Positions 8,508-17,293 are shown, counted from the first letter of the stretch. The stretch: DNA of 64,000 nucleotides from Vagococcus lutrae (GCF_003987555.1 NZ_NGJW01000002.1:166503-230502), one strand, 5' to 3'. The notes: generated from the sequence alone by a model not told the origin. Program-made: numbers and translations.

Positions 8508-9188
8508 TTATTGTGTTCGTAATACTTGACCTGGTTGAAGCTCTGAGTCAGTACCTAATCCATTTAATTCAGCTAAATGTTTAGGGTCTATTCCATACTG
8601 TCTAGCGATGCTCCACAACCATTCCCCTTGCTGAACTGTGTGCGTTCCTGGTCCTCCAGCTTGCGGTTGTTCATTTTGTTGCGTTTGGTTTTGTTGATTA
8701 TTTTGATTCTGTTGATTTTGTTGGTTATTTTGGTTTTGTTGGTTTTGTTGTTGCGCCGCTTCTTGTTCAGCTGCTTCTTGCTCAGCTTGTTGTGCTGCTT
8801 CCTGTTCAGCCTTTTCTCTTTCAGCTGCTTCTTGCTCAGCTTTTTCCTTTTCAGCCTTTTCTTTTGCCGCTTTCTCTTTCTCAGCTTTTTCTTTTTCAGC
8901 CTTTTCTTTCTCAGCTTTTTCTTTCTTAGAAGCCTCAGATTCTTTCTTTTCTACTTGTTCGACTTTAGCTGGCTCTTTCGGCGGTTCAGCGACATCTCCT
9001 TTGGTTGCAATAACAAATATATAGACTAAAATGGCAGCAATCGCAACTAATAACAGGACTAATATCGACATAAAGACGATATTTCCTTTATTACCTGTTC
9101 GTTTTTCGGAACGTGAACTATTCGTTTCATATTCCGTCTCATAAATCGGTTGTTCCCATGGTTGTTTTTCATCTGGTTGTTTACTCAC
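8508..9188 (-). CDS. Membrane-anchored LysM peptidoglycan-binding protein
   Basis: A cell-surface protein of 226 residues. Residues 1-33 are cytoplasmic and polar, followed by one membrane segment (VFMSILVLLLVAIAAILVY, about residues 38-62). Next is a long linker made of EKAEKEKA-type charged repeats shifting to EQEAA and then to a Gln/Asn-rich stretch. A single LysM domain closes the protein (HTVQQGEWLWSIARQYGID to LQPGQVLRTQ, the last 50 residues). LysM binds N-acetylglucosamine in the cell wall. No catalytic domain is present, so a tethering or divisome-associated role is possible but unproved. The start is GTG, preceded by GAGGGGG. It follows recQ closely, as in other Enterococcaceae. Confidence 0.85.
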   Translation of the reverse strand: MSKQPDEKQPWEQPIYETEYETNSSRSEKRTGNKGNIVFMSILVLLLVAIAAILVYIFVIATKGDVAEPPKEPAKVEQVEKKESEASKKEKAEKEKAEKEKAEKEKAAKEKAEKEKAEQEAAEREKAEQEAAQQAEQEAAEQEAAQQQNQQNQNNQQNQQNQNNQQNQTQQNEQPQAGGPGTHTVQQGEWLWSIARQYGIDPKHLAELNGLGTDSELQPGQVLRTQ

Positions 9189-9219
9189 GTCTGAATCCCC
9201 CTCTTTTTATACTCGCTTC

Positions 9220-10686
9220 TTATTTTACAATATTTTGACTTGAATAGCCAACGTTAAAAAGTTTTTTTAATACCGTCTGCCATTCTGTCGAATCATGACT
9301 TTCTACTTTTTCAGTTTCCGGTAAACGTGTTTGCCAAATGTCTGGCTGACAATTATCACAGCAATGCTCATTCTTGATGGGCGCTGGAAACATCCCACTT
9401 TCAAAATAATGATGAATACCCAGTCTGCGACAATTCGTCATCTCCAACCACCTACGCATGATAGTAGTTTGTCTTTCACGTTGTTGCAGTTTTTTCTCCC
9501 ACATTTTTTCAAGTCGACTAAGCGACAGCCATCCTTGTTGGTAATGGTCATACCACGTTTTTTGTAAATCAGTAAAGGATTGGACGTCTTTTTGTGCACT
9601 TTCCATACGTGCTTTAAAATCACGATATTCTGCCAAACTCTCACTTGCTAAATGACGATGTATGTGCCAGTCAGATGGTTGATACAGTACAATGCTGTGA
9701 GCGAGTTTGCCATCTCTTCCCGCTCGACCAGACTCTTGCACAAGCGCTTCTAAACTACTAGGCAAATGAAAATGTATTACAAAACGAATATCCGACTTAT
9801 CTATCCCCATACCAAAAGCACTCGTCGCACAGAGTATGCGCACGTCGCCTTTTAAAAACTGTTCTTGAATCAATCGCCGATCTTGATGAGATAAATCGCT
9901 ATGATAAAAAGCACTTGATTGATGACGTTCATGACGCAACCAATCGCTAATACGCACGGCTTCTGCTTTGCTAGAAAAATATAAAATACCTTGTTGCAAA
10001 GTATGACGGTCTAAAAATGAATCTATAAAGTCTTCTTTTTCATTTTTAGTCGTGCATGTCACAACCGAGTAGGTAATATTAGGCCGGTCAACCGAATAGC
10101 GTATGACTTTTACCTCTTCGTTCAAAAATAATTTTTGTTCGATATCTTGTTGGACGGCAGCAGTGGCAGTAGCTGAAAGTGCTAGACATTTTTTAATAGT
10201 TAATTGTGCGACAATTTGAGGAATCTGCTCATACTCTGGACGAAAATCTAACCCCCATTCAGAAATACAGTGAGCCTCATCTACAACAAACAGACTAATC
10301 GAGCATCTCTGAAGGGCTTCGATAACAGCTGAGGTTGCCAAGCTTTCTGGACTGATGAACAAAAACTTTTGTTGAGAAAGAGAAGAAAGCAACGCTCGTT
10401 TTTCATTAAAATCTAACGAACTATTATAGGTAACTGCCGAAAAAATCCCTTTTTGTTTCAGCGACTGTACTTGGTCATCCATTAAGGCAATCAGAGGAGA
10501 AACGACGACCGTCAAACCGTCTAACAATAAAGTCGGTAACTGATAACATAACGATTTGCCCGTTCCCGTCGGCAATATTGCCAAGACATTCCGTTGTTCC
10601 ATAACGGCTTCAATCGTTTCACGTTGGCCTTTTCGAAAGTCTTGATAGCCAAAATAGTGTGATAAAGCCGACTGTAAGTCTTTCAT
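9220..10686 (-). CDS. recQ: ATP-dependent DNA helicase RecQ (short form)
   Basis: A 3'-5' DNA helicase of superfamily 2 that unwinds recombination intermediates. Walker A is ILPTGTGKSLCYQLP, the DEAH box is VVDEAHCISEWG, motif V/VI includes ATSAFGMGIDKSDIRFVIH and QESGRAGRDG. A zinc-binding Cys cluster closes the RecQ-C region (NCRR to HCCDNC). At 488 residues it lacks the HRDC domain of long RecQ proteins and resembles B. subtilis RecS. The ATG at 10686 overlaps the stop of ypbB (ATGA), so the two genes are translationally coupled, as in Bacillus (ypbB-recS). Confidence 0.93.
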   Translation of the reverse strand: MKDLQSALSHYFGYQDFRKGQRETIEAVMEQRNVLAILPTGTGKSLCYQLPTLLLDGLTVVVSPLIALMDDQVQSLKQKGIFSAVTYNSSLDFNEKRALLSSLSQQKFLFISPESLATSAVIEALQRCSISLFVVDEAHCISEWGLDFRPEYEQIPQIVAQLTIKKCLALSATATAAVQQDIEQKLFLNEEVKVIRYSVDRPNITYSVVTCTTKNEKEDFIDSFLDRHTLQQGILYFSSKAEAVRISDWLRHERHQSSAFYHSDLSHQDRRLIQEQFLKGDVRILCATSAFGMGIDKSDIRFVIHFHLPSSLEALVQESGRAGRDGKLAHSIVLYQPSDWHIHRHLASESLAEYRDFKARMESAQKDVQSFTDLQKTWYDHYQQGWLSLSRLEKMWEKKLQQRERQTTIMRRWLEMTNCRRLGIHHYFESGMFPAPIKNEHCCDNCQPDIWQTRLPETEKVESHDSTEWQTVLKKLFNVGYSSQNIVK

Positions 10687-11738
10687 CGTCTTCCCTCCAC
10701 TCTTATTTCATTGATTTGAAACAGCCGCATTTCATAAAATTCAATTTCAGGCAATACTGCTTGTACATCCTTAAATCGCCAATCTCTAATCATCGGATGT
10801 TGCTTCTCATATACTTTCAGCTTCGCAACTGTTTGCGGTGCTAGACTGAACCACGTTTGATAATGCTCGTCGTAAATTGCCCATTCAATCAAATGATCGA
10901 CGACCGTACTATATTTTAAACGTCGTATTGTTTGAACGGCTTCTAGCGTTCCTTTTTCTTTTATCACCTCTACGGTTTCTAACATACTTTGATTGTATGG
11001 GTGATGTGTCAGCCCTTTTCTCAGACTTCTCATCATAGGAAGATGAACAATATCTTGCTCCAAGACTGATAATAAATGATGTTGATAGTTTTTCTCACAC
11101 AAAAAGACCGCAAAAGCATCTGTCGTACTTTCCGTCAATAATTGATGACTCGTCCGTCCTATCTTCTCGTGACCTGACAGACGTTTTGTCCAATAAGTCG
11201 CTTCTTCTAATGGGAGTTTTGTTAATAGCGAAAACCACTCTTGATAAAACGCTTCAGCCAGCACATATCTGTCAGACGTTTGAACTTGCAACCAACTTCG
11301 TATAAAACGTTGTTTATCAACGCGTACCTCAATCGGTGTGTAGTCTTTTTCAACGTACGCTAAATGAGAAATCACTTGCGTGGCAAACAATAGTAAGTCT
11401 AAAAACTCATCGTCGATTTTTAAATAACGATGAGAGCAAATATTCTCATTAGGTAACGCACGTAACCTAGTTAATTCACGCTGACCTTTTAACGTCAACT
11501 GAACGGTCGTTTCATCTTGTAATAAAAACTCATTCGCAACAAGTCGCGCTAATACGTCATCATACACGTCGCGGTTTAAATTTGGGAGCAGGCCGAAATA
11601 TCTCATTTGGTGATAAAAAAAAGCGTAGACTAAAACAGAGCCAGTACGTTTCCCTACGAGTACATGATACAACGTACTCACACGCACCTTGTATCCATGG
11701 TCGAAACACGTTAAAATAAAATGGTCAGTCGTCAGCAA
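10683..11738 (-). CDS. ypbB: YpbB-like helix-turn-helix protein
   Basis: A protein of about 351 residues that matches the YpbB family, which carries a helix-turn-helix domain related to those found near RecQ helicases. Its biochemical role is unknown. The N-terminal part contains YHVLVGKRTGSVLVYAFFY, and the C-terminal part carries the putative winged-helix segment before WRFKDVQAVLPEIE. The first good start is TTG at 11738, with GAGGTGA five bases upstream; the GTG at 11747 overlaps that Shine-Dalgarno sequence. It is divergent from fer with only 30 bases between the start codons, and overlaps recQ by four bases, so a function with the helicase is a fair inference. Confidence 0.8.
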   Translation of the reverse strand: MLTTDHFILTCFDHGYKVRVSTLYHVLVGKRTGSVLVYAFFYHQMRYFGLLPNLNRDVYDDVLARLVANEFLLQDETTVQLTLKGQRELTRLRALPNENICSHRYLKIDDEFLDLLLFATQVISHLAYVEKDYTPIEVRVDKQRFIRSWLQVQTSDRYVLAEAFYQEWFSLLTKLPLEEATYWTKRLSGHEKIGRTSHQLLTESTTDAFAVFLCEKNYQHHLLSVLEQDIVHLPMMRSLRKGLTHHPYNQSMLETVEVIKEKGTLEAVQTIRRLKYSTVVDHLIEWAIYDEHYQTWFSLAPQTVAKLKVYEKQHPMIRDWRFKDVQAVLPEIEFYEMRLFQINEIRVEGRR

Positions 11739-11768
11739 AATTCTCACCTCGTTAGGAGTTTATCATCT

Positions 11769-11984
11769 ATGTTATGTAAAATTATACCAGAAAAATGTAT
11801 TGCATGCGGACTTTGTCAATTAAAAGCGCCTGACGTCTTTGATTATGATTTAGACGGTTTAGTCCTTTTTAAAGACAATCAGACGATGAAGGAACAAGTC
11901 ATTCCCCCTGCATTACAAGAAAGTACGCTTGCCGCTTATCGTAAATGTCCGACACGCGCAATTGTAATTGACAAACAAGCATAA
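11769..11984 (+). CDS. fer: [4Fe-4S] ferredoxin, single-cluster type
   Basis: A small electron carrier of 71 residues with one cluster site: CIACGLC near the N-terminus and a distal Cys-Pro in YRKCPTRAI. The second typical cluster motif is absent, as in Bacillus-type Fer. The ATG at 11769 follows TTAGGAG by ten bases. Its physiological partner cannot be seen here. The divergent fer and ypbB-recQ arrangement is conserved from Bacillus to Enterococcus. Confidence 0.92.
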   Translation: MLCKIIPEKCIACGLCQLKAPDVFDYDLDGLVLFKDNQTMKEQVIPPALQESTLAAYRKCPTRAIVIDKQA

Positions 11985-12027
11985 AAAAAGGAGCGTTTGT
12001 GTTCGCACATAAACGCTCCTTTTTTTC
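11984..12027. terminator. Bidirectional terminator between fer and ribU
   Basis: A strong hairpin (arms from 11990-11998 and 12011-12019, with A and T runs on both sides) serves the convergent genes fer and ribU. Confidence 0.9.
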
Positions 12028-12029
12028 TC

Positions 12030-12626
12030 TTATTTTTTTATGATTTGATTTTCATTGCCAAACCCTTGCTTTAAAATGAGCCAAGGAATTAATTTTTTAT
12101 AGACAAGAACGAATACCGTACTAACAATAATTCCTTTAATAACGTTGAAAGGTAAGACTCCGACGACTAAATATTTCATCGTGCTCATTCCTAAATCAAA
12201 GTTTAAGATTTTCATGTAAAGCGGTAAAATAAACGTATAGTTCGCTAGCATCATCAGAACAGTCATGGAAGTCGTCCCAGTGACAAGTCCCAATCCTAGT
12301 CTTGAAGTGTCTGCCTTTGAGCGATTAGTAATATAGTATATCGGTAAGACGTACGCTAAAGCTGCTAAAAAGCTCGCAAAATTACCGACGACTTGTGATA
12401 AGTCGCTTCCGGTTGCTAAAAGGTGCAAAATCGAACGTAGTCCTGCAATCGCAACCGCTGCTCCTGGTCCCAATAAGTATGCACCGATTAAAATCGGAAT
12501 CTCACTAAAATCGACTTTCATAAAAGGAAATAGTGGGACAACCGGGAACGCAAAAAACATAATAACGAACGAAATAGACGCCAACATTGCTACTGTGACC
12601 ATTTTTCTTGCACGATAATTCTTCAT
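12030..12626 (-). CDS. ribU: Riboflavin ECF transporter substrate-binding component RibU
   Basis: RibU is the membrane S component that binds riboflavin and docks on the shared EcfAA'T module, which is not in this window. The 198-residue protein has five to six hydrophobic helices, begins RARKMVTVAMLASISFVIMF, and contains the family segment FMKVDFSEIPILIGAYLLGP. An FMN riboswitch with a terminator hairpin lies upstream, which strongly supports the substrate. It is followed by a bidirectional terminator. Riboflavin uptake rather than synthesis fits an organism lacking rib biosynthesis genes, although that cannot be judged from one window. Confidence 0.95.
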   Translation of the reverse strand: MKNYRARKMVTVAMLASISFVIMFFAFPVVPLFPFMKVDFSEIPILIGAYLLGPGAAVAIAGLRSILHLLATGSDLSQVVGNFASFLAALAYVLPIYYITNRSKADTSRLGLGLVTGTTSMTVLMMLANYTFILPLYMKILNFDLGMSTMKYLVVGVLPFNVIKGIIVSTVFVLVYKKLIPWLILKQGFGNENQIIKK

Positions 12627-12693
12627 TTTTCTTCCTCCTGTGAAGAATTCATCTTCATGGAGCTTTGTTTGTCAACAATTAACCAAAATAAAA

Positions 12694-12725
12694 AGCTATT
12701 TTCTGTATAAGGGCAGAAAATAGCT
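12694..12725 (-). terminator. Riboswitch-controlled terminator ahead of ribU
   Basis: Twelve-base arms at 12694-12705 and 12714-12725, followed on the minus strand by TTTTTATTTT. It lies between the FMN aptamer and the ribU start, so FMN binding should cause early termination. Confidence 0.9.
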
Positions 12726-12760
12726 AAAGTCTTAATTGGAATTGTTCACCAAATAAGCTC

Positions 12761-12882
12761 TATCCTCTTCCATCCAGACTTTACTGTCGGTATTGGAATT
12801 TCACCAATTCAGCCATCTTGTTGCCAAGATAGGTCGTGGACTATCACCACCGGTCGGGAATTACACCCTGCCCTGAAGACGA
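12761..12882 (-). promoter_or_regulatory. FMN riboswitch (RFN element)
   Basis: Minus-strand sequence holds the conserved RFN blocks in order: CTTCAGGGCAGGGTG, AATTCCCGACCGGTGGT, AGTCCACGA, and at the 3' side GTCTGGATGGAAGAGGA. The aptamer is followed by the terminator at 12694-12725. Confidence 0.97.
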
Positions 12883-12924
12883 ACCTTTTTAATTTTATGT
12901 TCATTTATTAGTATACCAAATTTC

Positions 12925-13635
12925 TCACAAGATGCAAGTCTTTGGCTTAACTAATCGGTAGCCTTTGCCACGCACTGTTGTAATCAGTTCGGCGTAGGCT
13001 GGCGAAACGCGACCAATCTGTTTACGCAACTGCGTAATCTGTGCATCGACGACGCGACCGTGGTCGGTCAGATGATACCCCCAGACTTCTTTTAATAATT
13101 GCTCACGCGTGCAAACTTCTTCTACATGGTCAATCAAAAAAGCGAGCAAGCGAAACTCTAAGGGTTTTAAATCAATTTGTTGTAAAAATAGCCAAGCGAC
13201 CTGTCGCTCCTCATCTAGCCGCAATCCTTCAAAAAAACGATAACCATTAATACGAATGAAAGCTGGCGGAGCATAGTAGAGCGAGAGTAAGCGATGCACT
13301 CGATGAAGCAACTCTGCTTCGTGGAAAGGCTGACGCAATACTTCTTGCGCTCCCTCCTCAAACGCGCGAATTACCTGTCCATCATCTTCGAAACGTGAAA
13401 GGACGAAAACAGGTAATTGCGTTGTTGTGACCACCTTTTTAAGTGGTTGATAGGTAAAATGATTTTGCCAATTTAAATTCATTATTACTAAATGAGGTTT
13501 TACGAGCGCGAGTGTTTTCTCAAGTCTAGTTAAATCCGATAAAACAGTCATCTCGTAACCGTTCATCTCACAAAGTGTGCGAACTAAGCGAACGGTTCGT
13601 GGATTTTCTTCTAGCAACAAAATCCGATAGTTCAT
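12925..13635 (-). CDS. OmpR-family response regulator with degenerate receiver
   Basis: A 236-residue DNA-binding regulator: receiver-like domain (about 1-115) then a winged-helix Trans_reg_C domain (about 140-232, with LLKEVWGY, VDAQITQLRKQIG and TVRGKGYRL). The receiver has lost key residues. The usual phospho-acceptor Asp at the end of strand 3 is Asn53 (VIMNLNW), and the conserved Lys of the KPF motif is Gln (LRQPF). The acidic pair is Glu-Glu. No histidine kinase is adjacent. It follows rluB with a four-base gap and its own AGAGGG ribosome site, so it is probably cotranscribed with scpA-scpB-rluB. It is likely to work without phosphorylation. Confidence 0.85.
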   Translation of the reverse strand: MNYRILLLEENPRTVRLVRTLCEMNGYEMTVLSDLTRLEKTLALVKPHLVIMNLNWQNHFTYQPLKKVVTTTQLPVFVLSRFEDDGQVIRAFEEGAQEVLRQPFHEAELLHRVHRLLSLYYAPPAFIRINGYRFFEGLRLDEERQVAWLFLQQIDLKPLEFRLLAFLIDHVEEVCTREQLLKEVWGYHLTDHGRVVDAQITQLRKQIGRVSPAYAELITTVRGKGYRLVKPKTCIL

Positions 13636-13639
13636 CCCT

Positions 13640-14362
13640 CTATCCCTCTTTTGAAAGATCTAATAGTTGACGCACTTCTTTTTGTGACAAGCTACGATAT
13701 TGTCCAGGTTTTAATCCTTTCAATGTTAGATTGCCATACTGCTCACGCTTCAATTTCATCACTGGAAAGCCTACTTCTTTTAACATTTTTTTAACTTGAT
13801 GATTACGACCTTCATGAATTGTTAAAGAAACAATCGCCGTATCTGCTTTTCGATCAGTAGATAATATTTCATAGCGTGCTGGCGCTGTCATGCGTCCATC
13901 AATTTTAACACCCTTTTTCAAAGGCGATAACATCGCATTGGTAGGGACGCCCTTTACTTTCGCGACATATACTTTATCTACTTCATGGCGAGGATGGTTT
14001 AATTGGTTGGTAAACTCACCGTCGTTAGTCAGTAAGATAAGGCCAGACGTATCATAATCCAAACGACCGACTGGGAAGATGCGTTCTGTTACACCTGGTA
14101 ATAAGTCTACTACCGTTTCTCTTCCCTTATCATCGGTAACAGCTGATATATAGCCTCTAGGTTTATATAACATGAAATAGACGTGTTCTTCTTGTAAAAC
14201 AGGTACACCATTTACTTCAATCGTGTCTTTCTTACTTACTTTTGTACCAAGTTCTGTTACTTTTTTGCCATTGACCTTTACTTTACCCTCTAATATTAGT
14301 TGCTCTGATTTTCGGCGTGAAGCCACACCGCTTTGAGCCATCACTTTTTGCAAACGTTCCAC
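13640..14362 (-). CDS. rluB: 23S rRNA pseudouridine synthase RluB
   Basis: RluB-type enzymes isomerise a uridine in helix 80 of 23S rRNA. An N-terminal S4 RNA-binding domain (MERLQKVMAQSGVASRRKSE, residues 1-60) precedes the catalytic domain with GRLDYDTSGL (catalytic Asp102) and a HEGRNHQVKKML motif. The 240-residue length is normal. The gene starts three bases after the scpB stop codon, and scpA-scpB-rluB is a very common order in Firmicutes. Confidence 0.94.
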   Translation of the reverse strand: MERLQKVMAQSGVASRRKSEQLILEGKVKVNGKKVTELGTKVSKKDTIEVNGVPVLQEEHVYFMLYKPRGYISAVTDDKGRETVVDLLPGVTERIFPVGRLDYDTSGLILLTNDGEFTNQLNHPRHEVDKVYVAKVKGVPTNAMLSPLKKGVKIDGRMTAPARYEILSTDRKADTAIVSLTIHEGRNHQVKKMLKEVGFPVMKLKREQYGNLTLKGLKPGQYRSLSQKEVRQLLDLSKEG

Positions 14363-14365
14363 TTT

Positions 14366-14974
14366 TTATATTTCCCCTTCCATTAACCCTGTTTCTTCTT
14401 CGATTATTTCTTCGACTGACGATTGAAAAAATAAATCTTCTGTTGTCATTTCAGATAGTTCAGCTTCCATCTCACTGATTGACGGCAATTCACTCAGCTG
14501 TTCTAATCCAAAGTAATTCATGAAGTAATCCGTCACACCATATAAAATTGGACGACCCGGCCCTTCAACTCGACCCACTTCTTTTATCAAATGTCGCGTG
14601 ACGAGATTTTGTAAAGCACCAGATGATTGCACGCCTCTAATTTCATCAATTTCAGCGCGTGTTACCGGCTGTTTGTAAGCAATAATTGCCAGTGTTTCTA
14701 AGCTAGCTTGCGATAATTTATTAGACATCGGCGACTGTGCGTATTTTTGTAACAATGGCGCATATTCCTTTTTAGTCACAAGCGTGAAGCGATGACCTGT
14801 TTCCATGATATAAAAACTCGAGTGCGTTTCCGATGTATAGCGTTCATTCATCTGTTCAATCATGCGATAGATGGTGGCCGTATTATCTTCACACAGATAC
14901 GCCAGTTCGTCTAACGTTAACCCTTCATCCCCTACCACAAATAATAAACTTTCGATTTTACCTTGCAGTGTCAT
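14366..14974 (-). CDS. scpB: Segregation and condensation protein B
   Basis: ScpB is the winged-helix kleisin partner of the SMC condensin complex, needed for chromosome segregation. About 202 residues, with two winged-helix units and the diagnostic segment ETLAIIAYKQPVTRAEIDEI, then GRPILYGVT. The ATG at 14974 (MTLQGKIESLLFV) has AAGGAG eight bases upstream; an earlier in-frame GTG sits on the Shine-Dalgarno sequence. The start overlaps the 3' end of scpA by 17 bases. The tail is acidic (EEIIEEETGLMEGEI). Confidence 0.95.
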   Translation of the reverse strand: MTLQGKIESLLFVVGDEGLTLDELAYLCEDNTATIYRMIEQMNERYTSETHSSFYIMETGHRFTLVTKKEYAPLLQKYAQSPMSNKLSQASLETLAIIAYKQPVTRAEIDEIRGVQSSGALQNLVTRHLIKEVGRVEGPGRPILYGVTDYFMNYFGLEQLSELPSISEMEAELSEMTTEDLFFQSSVEEIIEEETGLMEGEI

Positions 14975-15755
14975 CGATTTCACTCCTTAATTCTGTTTCT
15001 TCATTCCCCGAGTGTTGAAATACATAGATTGGTTGAAACGCCTCTGATTGACGCACGACAATCTCTTTTGTTTTTATAAGTTCTAAAACCGCCATAAATG
15101 TCGTCACGATTTCAGGACGGGTAAACACGTCAAATAAATCATCAAAACGTACGGCTTCACTCGCAGAAGCTGTCTTTACTTTTTCTAAGACACGTGTCAT
15201 CTGTTCTTCGATAGTCCTATTTTCACTTTGAACTGTCGTATGCCGTGGCAGACGTTTTTTCTGACGCTCAATCATATCATGAAACGCCAAAAATAAGTCT
15301 AATGTATTCACTTGATTTGGCTCTAATGGTGGGACTTCTTCTTTAAAGTCATCCAAGTTAGTCGGTGGACGAGAAAAATAATGTTGGCGTTCGGCTTCTT
15401 TTTCATGTAAGACAGTTGCCGCTACTTTGTACTTTTTATATTCTAATAATTGCTGAACAAGGGCTTCTCGTGGATCTTCCACTTCATAATCCATCTCTAA
15501 GTCATCATGTGTCACGTCTTCGATGGGCAATAACATTTGACTTTTAATCGACATCAACGTCGCGGCCATCACAATGTAATCACCCGCGACATCCAATTGT
15601 AAAATCGTCATCGTGTCAATATAATTCATATACTGAGTTGTAATCTCCGCAATGGGTATATCATAAATATCTATTTCTAATGTCTGAATCAAGTGAAGTA
15701 GCAAATCTAACGGCCCTTCAAACACATCCAGTTTCACTTTTAGCTCTTCACTCAT
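14958..15755 (-). CDS. scpA: Segregation and condensation protein A (kleisin)
   Basis: ScpA bridges the two SMC heads of bacterial condensin. The N-terminal signature KLDVFEGPLDLLLHLI is followed by IAEITTQYMNYIDTM and, at the C-terminus, the winged helix around TFMAVLELIKTKEIVVRQ. The 265-residue length is typical. The ATG at 15755 is preceded by GGAGG. It is the first of the scpA-scpB-rluB group; xerD lies 65 bases upstream with no clear terminator between. Confidence 0.95.
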   Translation of the reverse strand: MSEELKVKLDVFEGPLDLLLHLIQTLEIDIYDIPIAEITTQYMNYIDTMTILQLDVAGDYIVMAATLMSIKSQMLLPIEDVTHDDLEMDYEVEDPREALVQQLLEYKKYKVAATVLHEKEAERQHYFSRPPTNLDDFKEEVPPLEPNQVNTLDLFLAFHDMIERQKKRLPRHTTVQSENRTIEEQMTRVLEKVKTASASEAVRFDDLFDVFTRPEIVTTFMAVLELIKTKEIVVRQSEAFQPIYVFQHSGNEETELRSEIDDTAR

Positions 15756-15820
15756 ACTTACCTCCAACAGCGTTTGTCAATCTCTTATTATAACATAGAC
15801 GCCTAGCGACGTTTACTTTT

Positions 15821-16708
15821 TTATGCACGAGGAAAATATTGCTGATAGACTTCGCTCATGCGTTGTTTTGAAACGTGCGTATAAATTTGCGTCGTCGAAA
15901 TATCCGCGTGACCTAAAAGTTCTTGCACGATTCTTAAATCCGCCCCATTTTCTAGTAAATGCGTAGCGAAACTATGACGAAGCATATGCGGGGTGACATT
16001 TTTTTGAATACCTGCTGTTAAAACATGCTGGTTTAAATTTTTCCAAATTCCTTGACGTGAAAAGCCTCCGCCACGATGATTTAAAAATAAGTAAGGCACA
16101 CTTGAATCTTGAACTAGTTCAGGCCGTGCTTTTTCTAAGTATTGTTCAATCCAATAAATTGCATGATCACCTAGTGGAATAATGCGTTCTTTATCCCCTT
16201 TTCCGATAGTTTGGATTAACCCTAATTCTAGTCGTAAATCGTCTAATTTCAAATGCGTCAACTCGCTCACACGCAAACCTGACGCGTACATGACTTCTAA
16301 AATAGCACGGTCGCGCAACCCTAGAGCTGTGGTCGTATCGGGTGTTTGAATTAACGTTTCAATCTCTTCAAGCGTTAGTGTTTTAGGAAGCTGGACGCCT
16401 TTTTTAGGACGCTTAATGTGTTGCATAGGGTCATGGTCGATGATCCGTTCTTGACGGATATATTGATGAAATCGTTTCAACGTCGAAATCATTCTCGTAA
16501 TAGTAGCGGCTGATTTGTTTGCTTCCGACATCCGCTGCAAAAACACTTTGACAACTGTTACATCAATATCCGACCAACTGTTTATCCCTTCTTCTTGCAG
16601 ATACGCTACATATTGATTTAAATCACGTTGGTAGCTGATAATCGTATTTTGCGATAATCCACGTTCAATTTTACTATAATATAAGAAATCTTCTATTTCG
16701 CGCATCAT
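15821..16708 (-). CDS. xerD: Site-specific tyrosine recombinase XerD
   Basis: XerD resolves chromosome dimers at dif with XerC or XerS. The 295-residue protein has an N-terminal SAM-like core-binding domain and the full catalytic set: Arg146 (SGLRVSEL), Lys170, His241 and Arg244 (HMLRHSFATH), His267 (LLGHADIS) and Tyr276 (TQIYTHV). The position next to fur and scpAB is the standard chromosomal xerD place in Firmicutes, so this is not a mobile-element integrase. The ATG at 16708 has AAGGAG nine bases upstream. Confidence 0.95.
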   Translation of the reverse strand: MMREIEDFLYYSKIERGLSQNTIISYQRDLNQYVAYLQEEGINSWSDIDVTVVKVFLQRMSEANKSAATITRMISTLKRFHQYIRQERIIDHDPMQHIKRPKKGVQLPKTLTLEEIETLIQTPDTTTALGLRDRAILEVMYASGLRVSELTHLKLDDLRLELGLIQTIGKGDKERIIPLGDHAIYWIEQYLEKARPELVQDSSVPYLFLNHRGGGFSRQGIWKNLNQHVLTAGIQKNVTPHMLRHSFATHLLENGADLRIVQELLGHADISTTQIYTHVSKQRMSEVYQQYFPRA

Positions 16709-16764
16709 AAAAACCCTCTCCTTTTTAACAAGTTTACAATAATCTGATTATGTATACAAGCAGC

Positions 16765-16803
16765 AAAATAAAAATCAGACCTTTTTATGAGGTCTGATTT
16801 TTT
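16765..16803 (-). terminator. Terminator downstream of fur
   Basis: Eleven-base arms (16772-16782 and 16790-16800) followed on the minus strand by TTATTTT. Confidence 0.88.
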
Positions 16804-16807
16804 TAAC

Positions 16808-17275
16808 TTAACGAGCTCGTTTAGGTGATTGACGTTGACATTGATGACAGACACCGTGAAATGTTAGACGATGGTCGGTAACCTGAAAACGAAAGCGTCG
16901 TTCGACGACCTTCTCCACATCAATCAACAAATCCTCTTCTATTTCTTCTATGTCACCACATTCTAAACATAACAAGTGATGATGAAAATGTTTAGCGCCT
17001 TCTTTTCTCATATCATAGCGTGATAAACCATCATTGAAACTGATTTTATCAATAATCTTCAATTCTGTTAACATCTCTAACGTACGATAGACTGTTGCTA
17101 ACCCAATATCTGGGCTCTTTTGTTTGACTAACATATAGATTTCTTCTGCTGACAAGTGATCTTTTTCGTTCTCTAGTAAAACTAAAACCGTTGCTTCACG
17201 TTGAGGAGTCAATTTATAGCCACCTTCGTGTAATTGTTTCCGAATATTTTTTAATGTCGAAGTTGTGGCATCCAT
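16808..17275 (-). CDS. fur: Ferric uptake regulator Fur
   Basis: A metal-dependent repressor of iron-uptake genes. It is close to B. subtilis Fur throughout, with YKLTPQREATVLVLLENE (winged helix), GLATVYRTLEML (recognition helix), HFHHHLLCLECGDIEE (metal-binding His cluster with the first CxxC) and CHQC near the end (structural zinc). The protein has 155 residues from the ATG at 17275, which is seven bases from AAGGAG; the ATG at 17281 is too close. Promoter and two flanking Fur-box-like palindromes suggest autoregulation. It is upstream of xerD, as in Bacillus. Confidence 0.94.
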   Translation of the reverse strand: MDATTSTLKNIRKQLHEGGYKLTPQREATVLVLLENEKDHLSAEEIYMLVKQKSPDIGLATVYRTLEMLTELKIIDKISFNDGLSRYDMRKEGAKHFHHHLLCLECGDIEEIEEDLLIDVEKVVERRFRFQVTDHRLTFHGVCHQCQRQSPKRAR

Positions 17276-17293
17276 GTTCATTCTCCTTTTCTC

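Noticed and set aside
8865..8930. CRISPR-like array
   Set aside because: The repeated units encode the EKA linker of a LysM protein; they are adjacent, imperfect and lack spacers and cas genes.
8577..9029. Plus-strand frame of about 150 codons rich in Leu and Phe
   Set aside because: It is the antisense of the repetitive EKA linker of the LysM gene; no ribosome site, and its composition simply mirrors the repeats.
15821..16708. Phage or genomic-island integrase
   Set aside because: The tyrosine recombinase is xerD by position between fur and scpA and by length; no attachment site, tRNA or phage genes are near.
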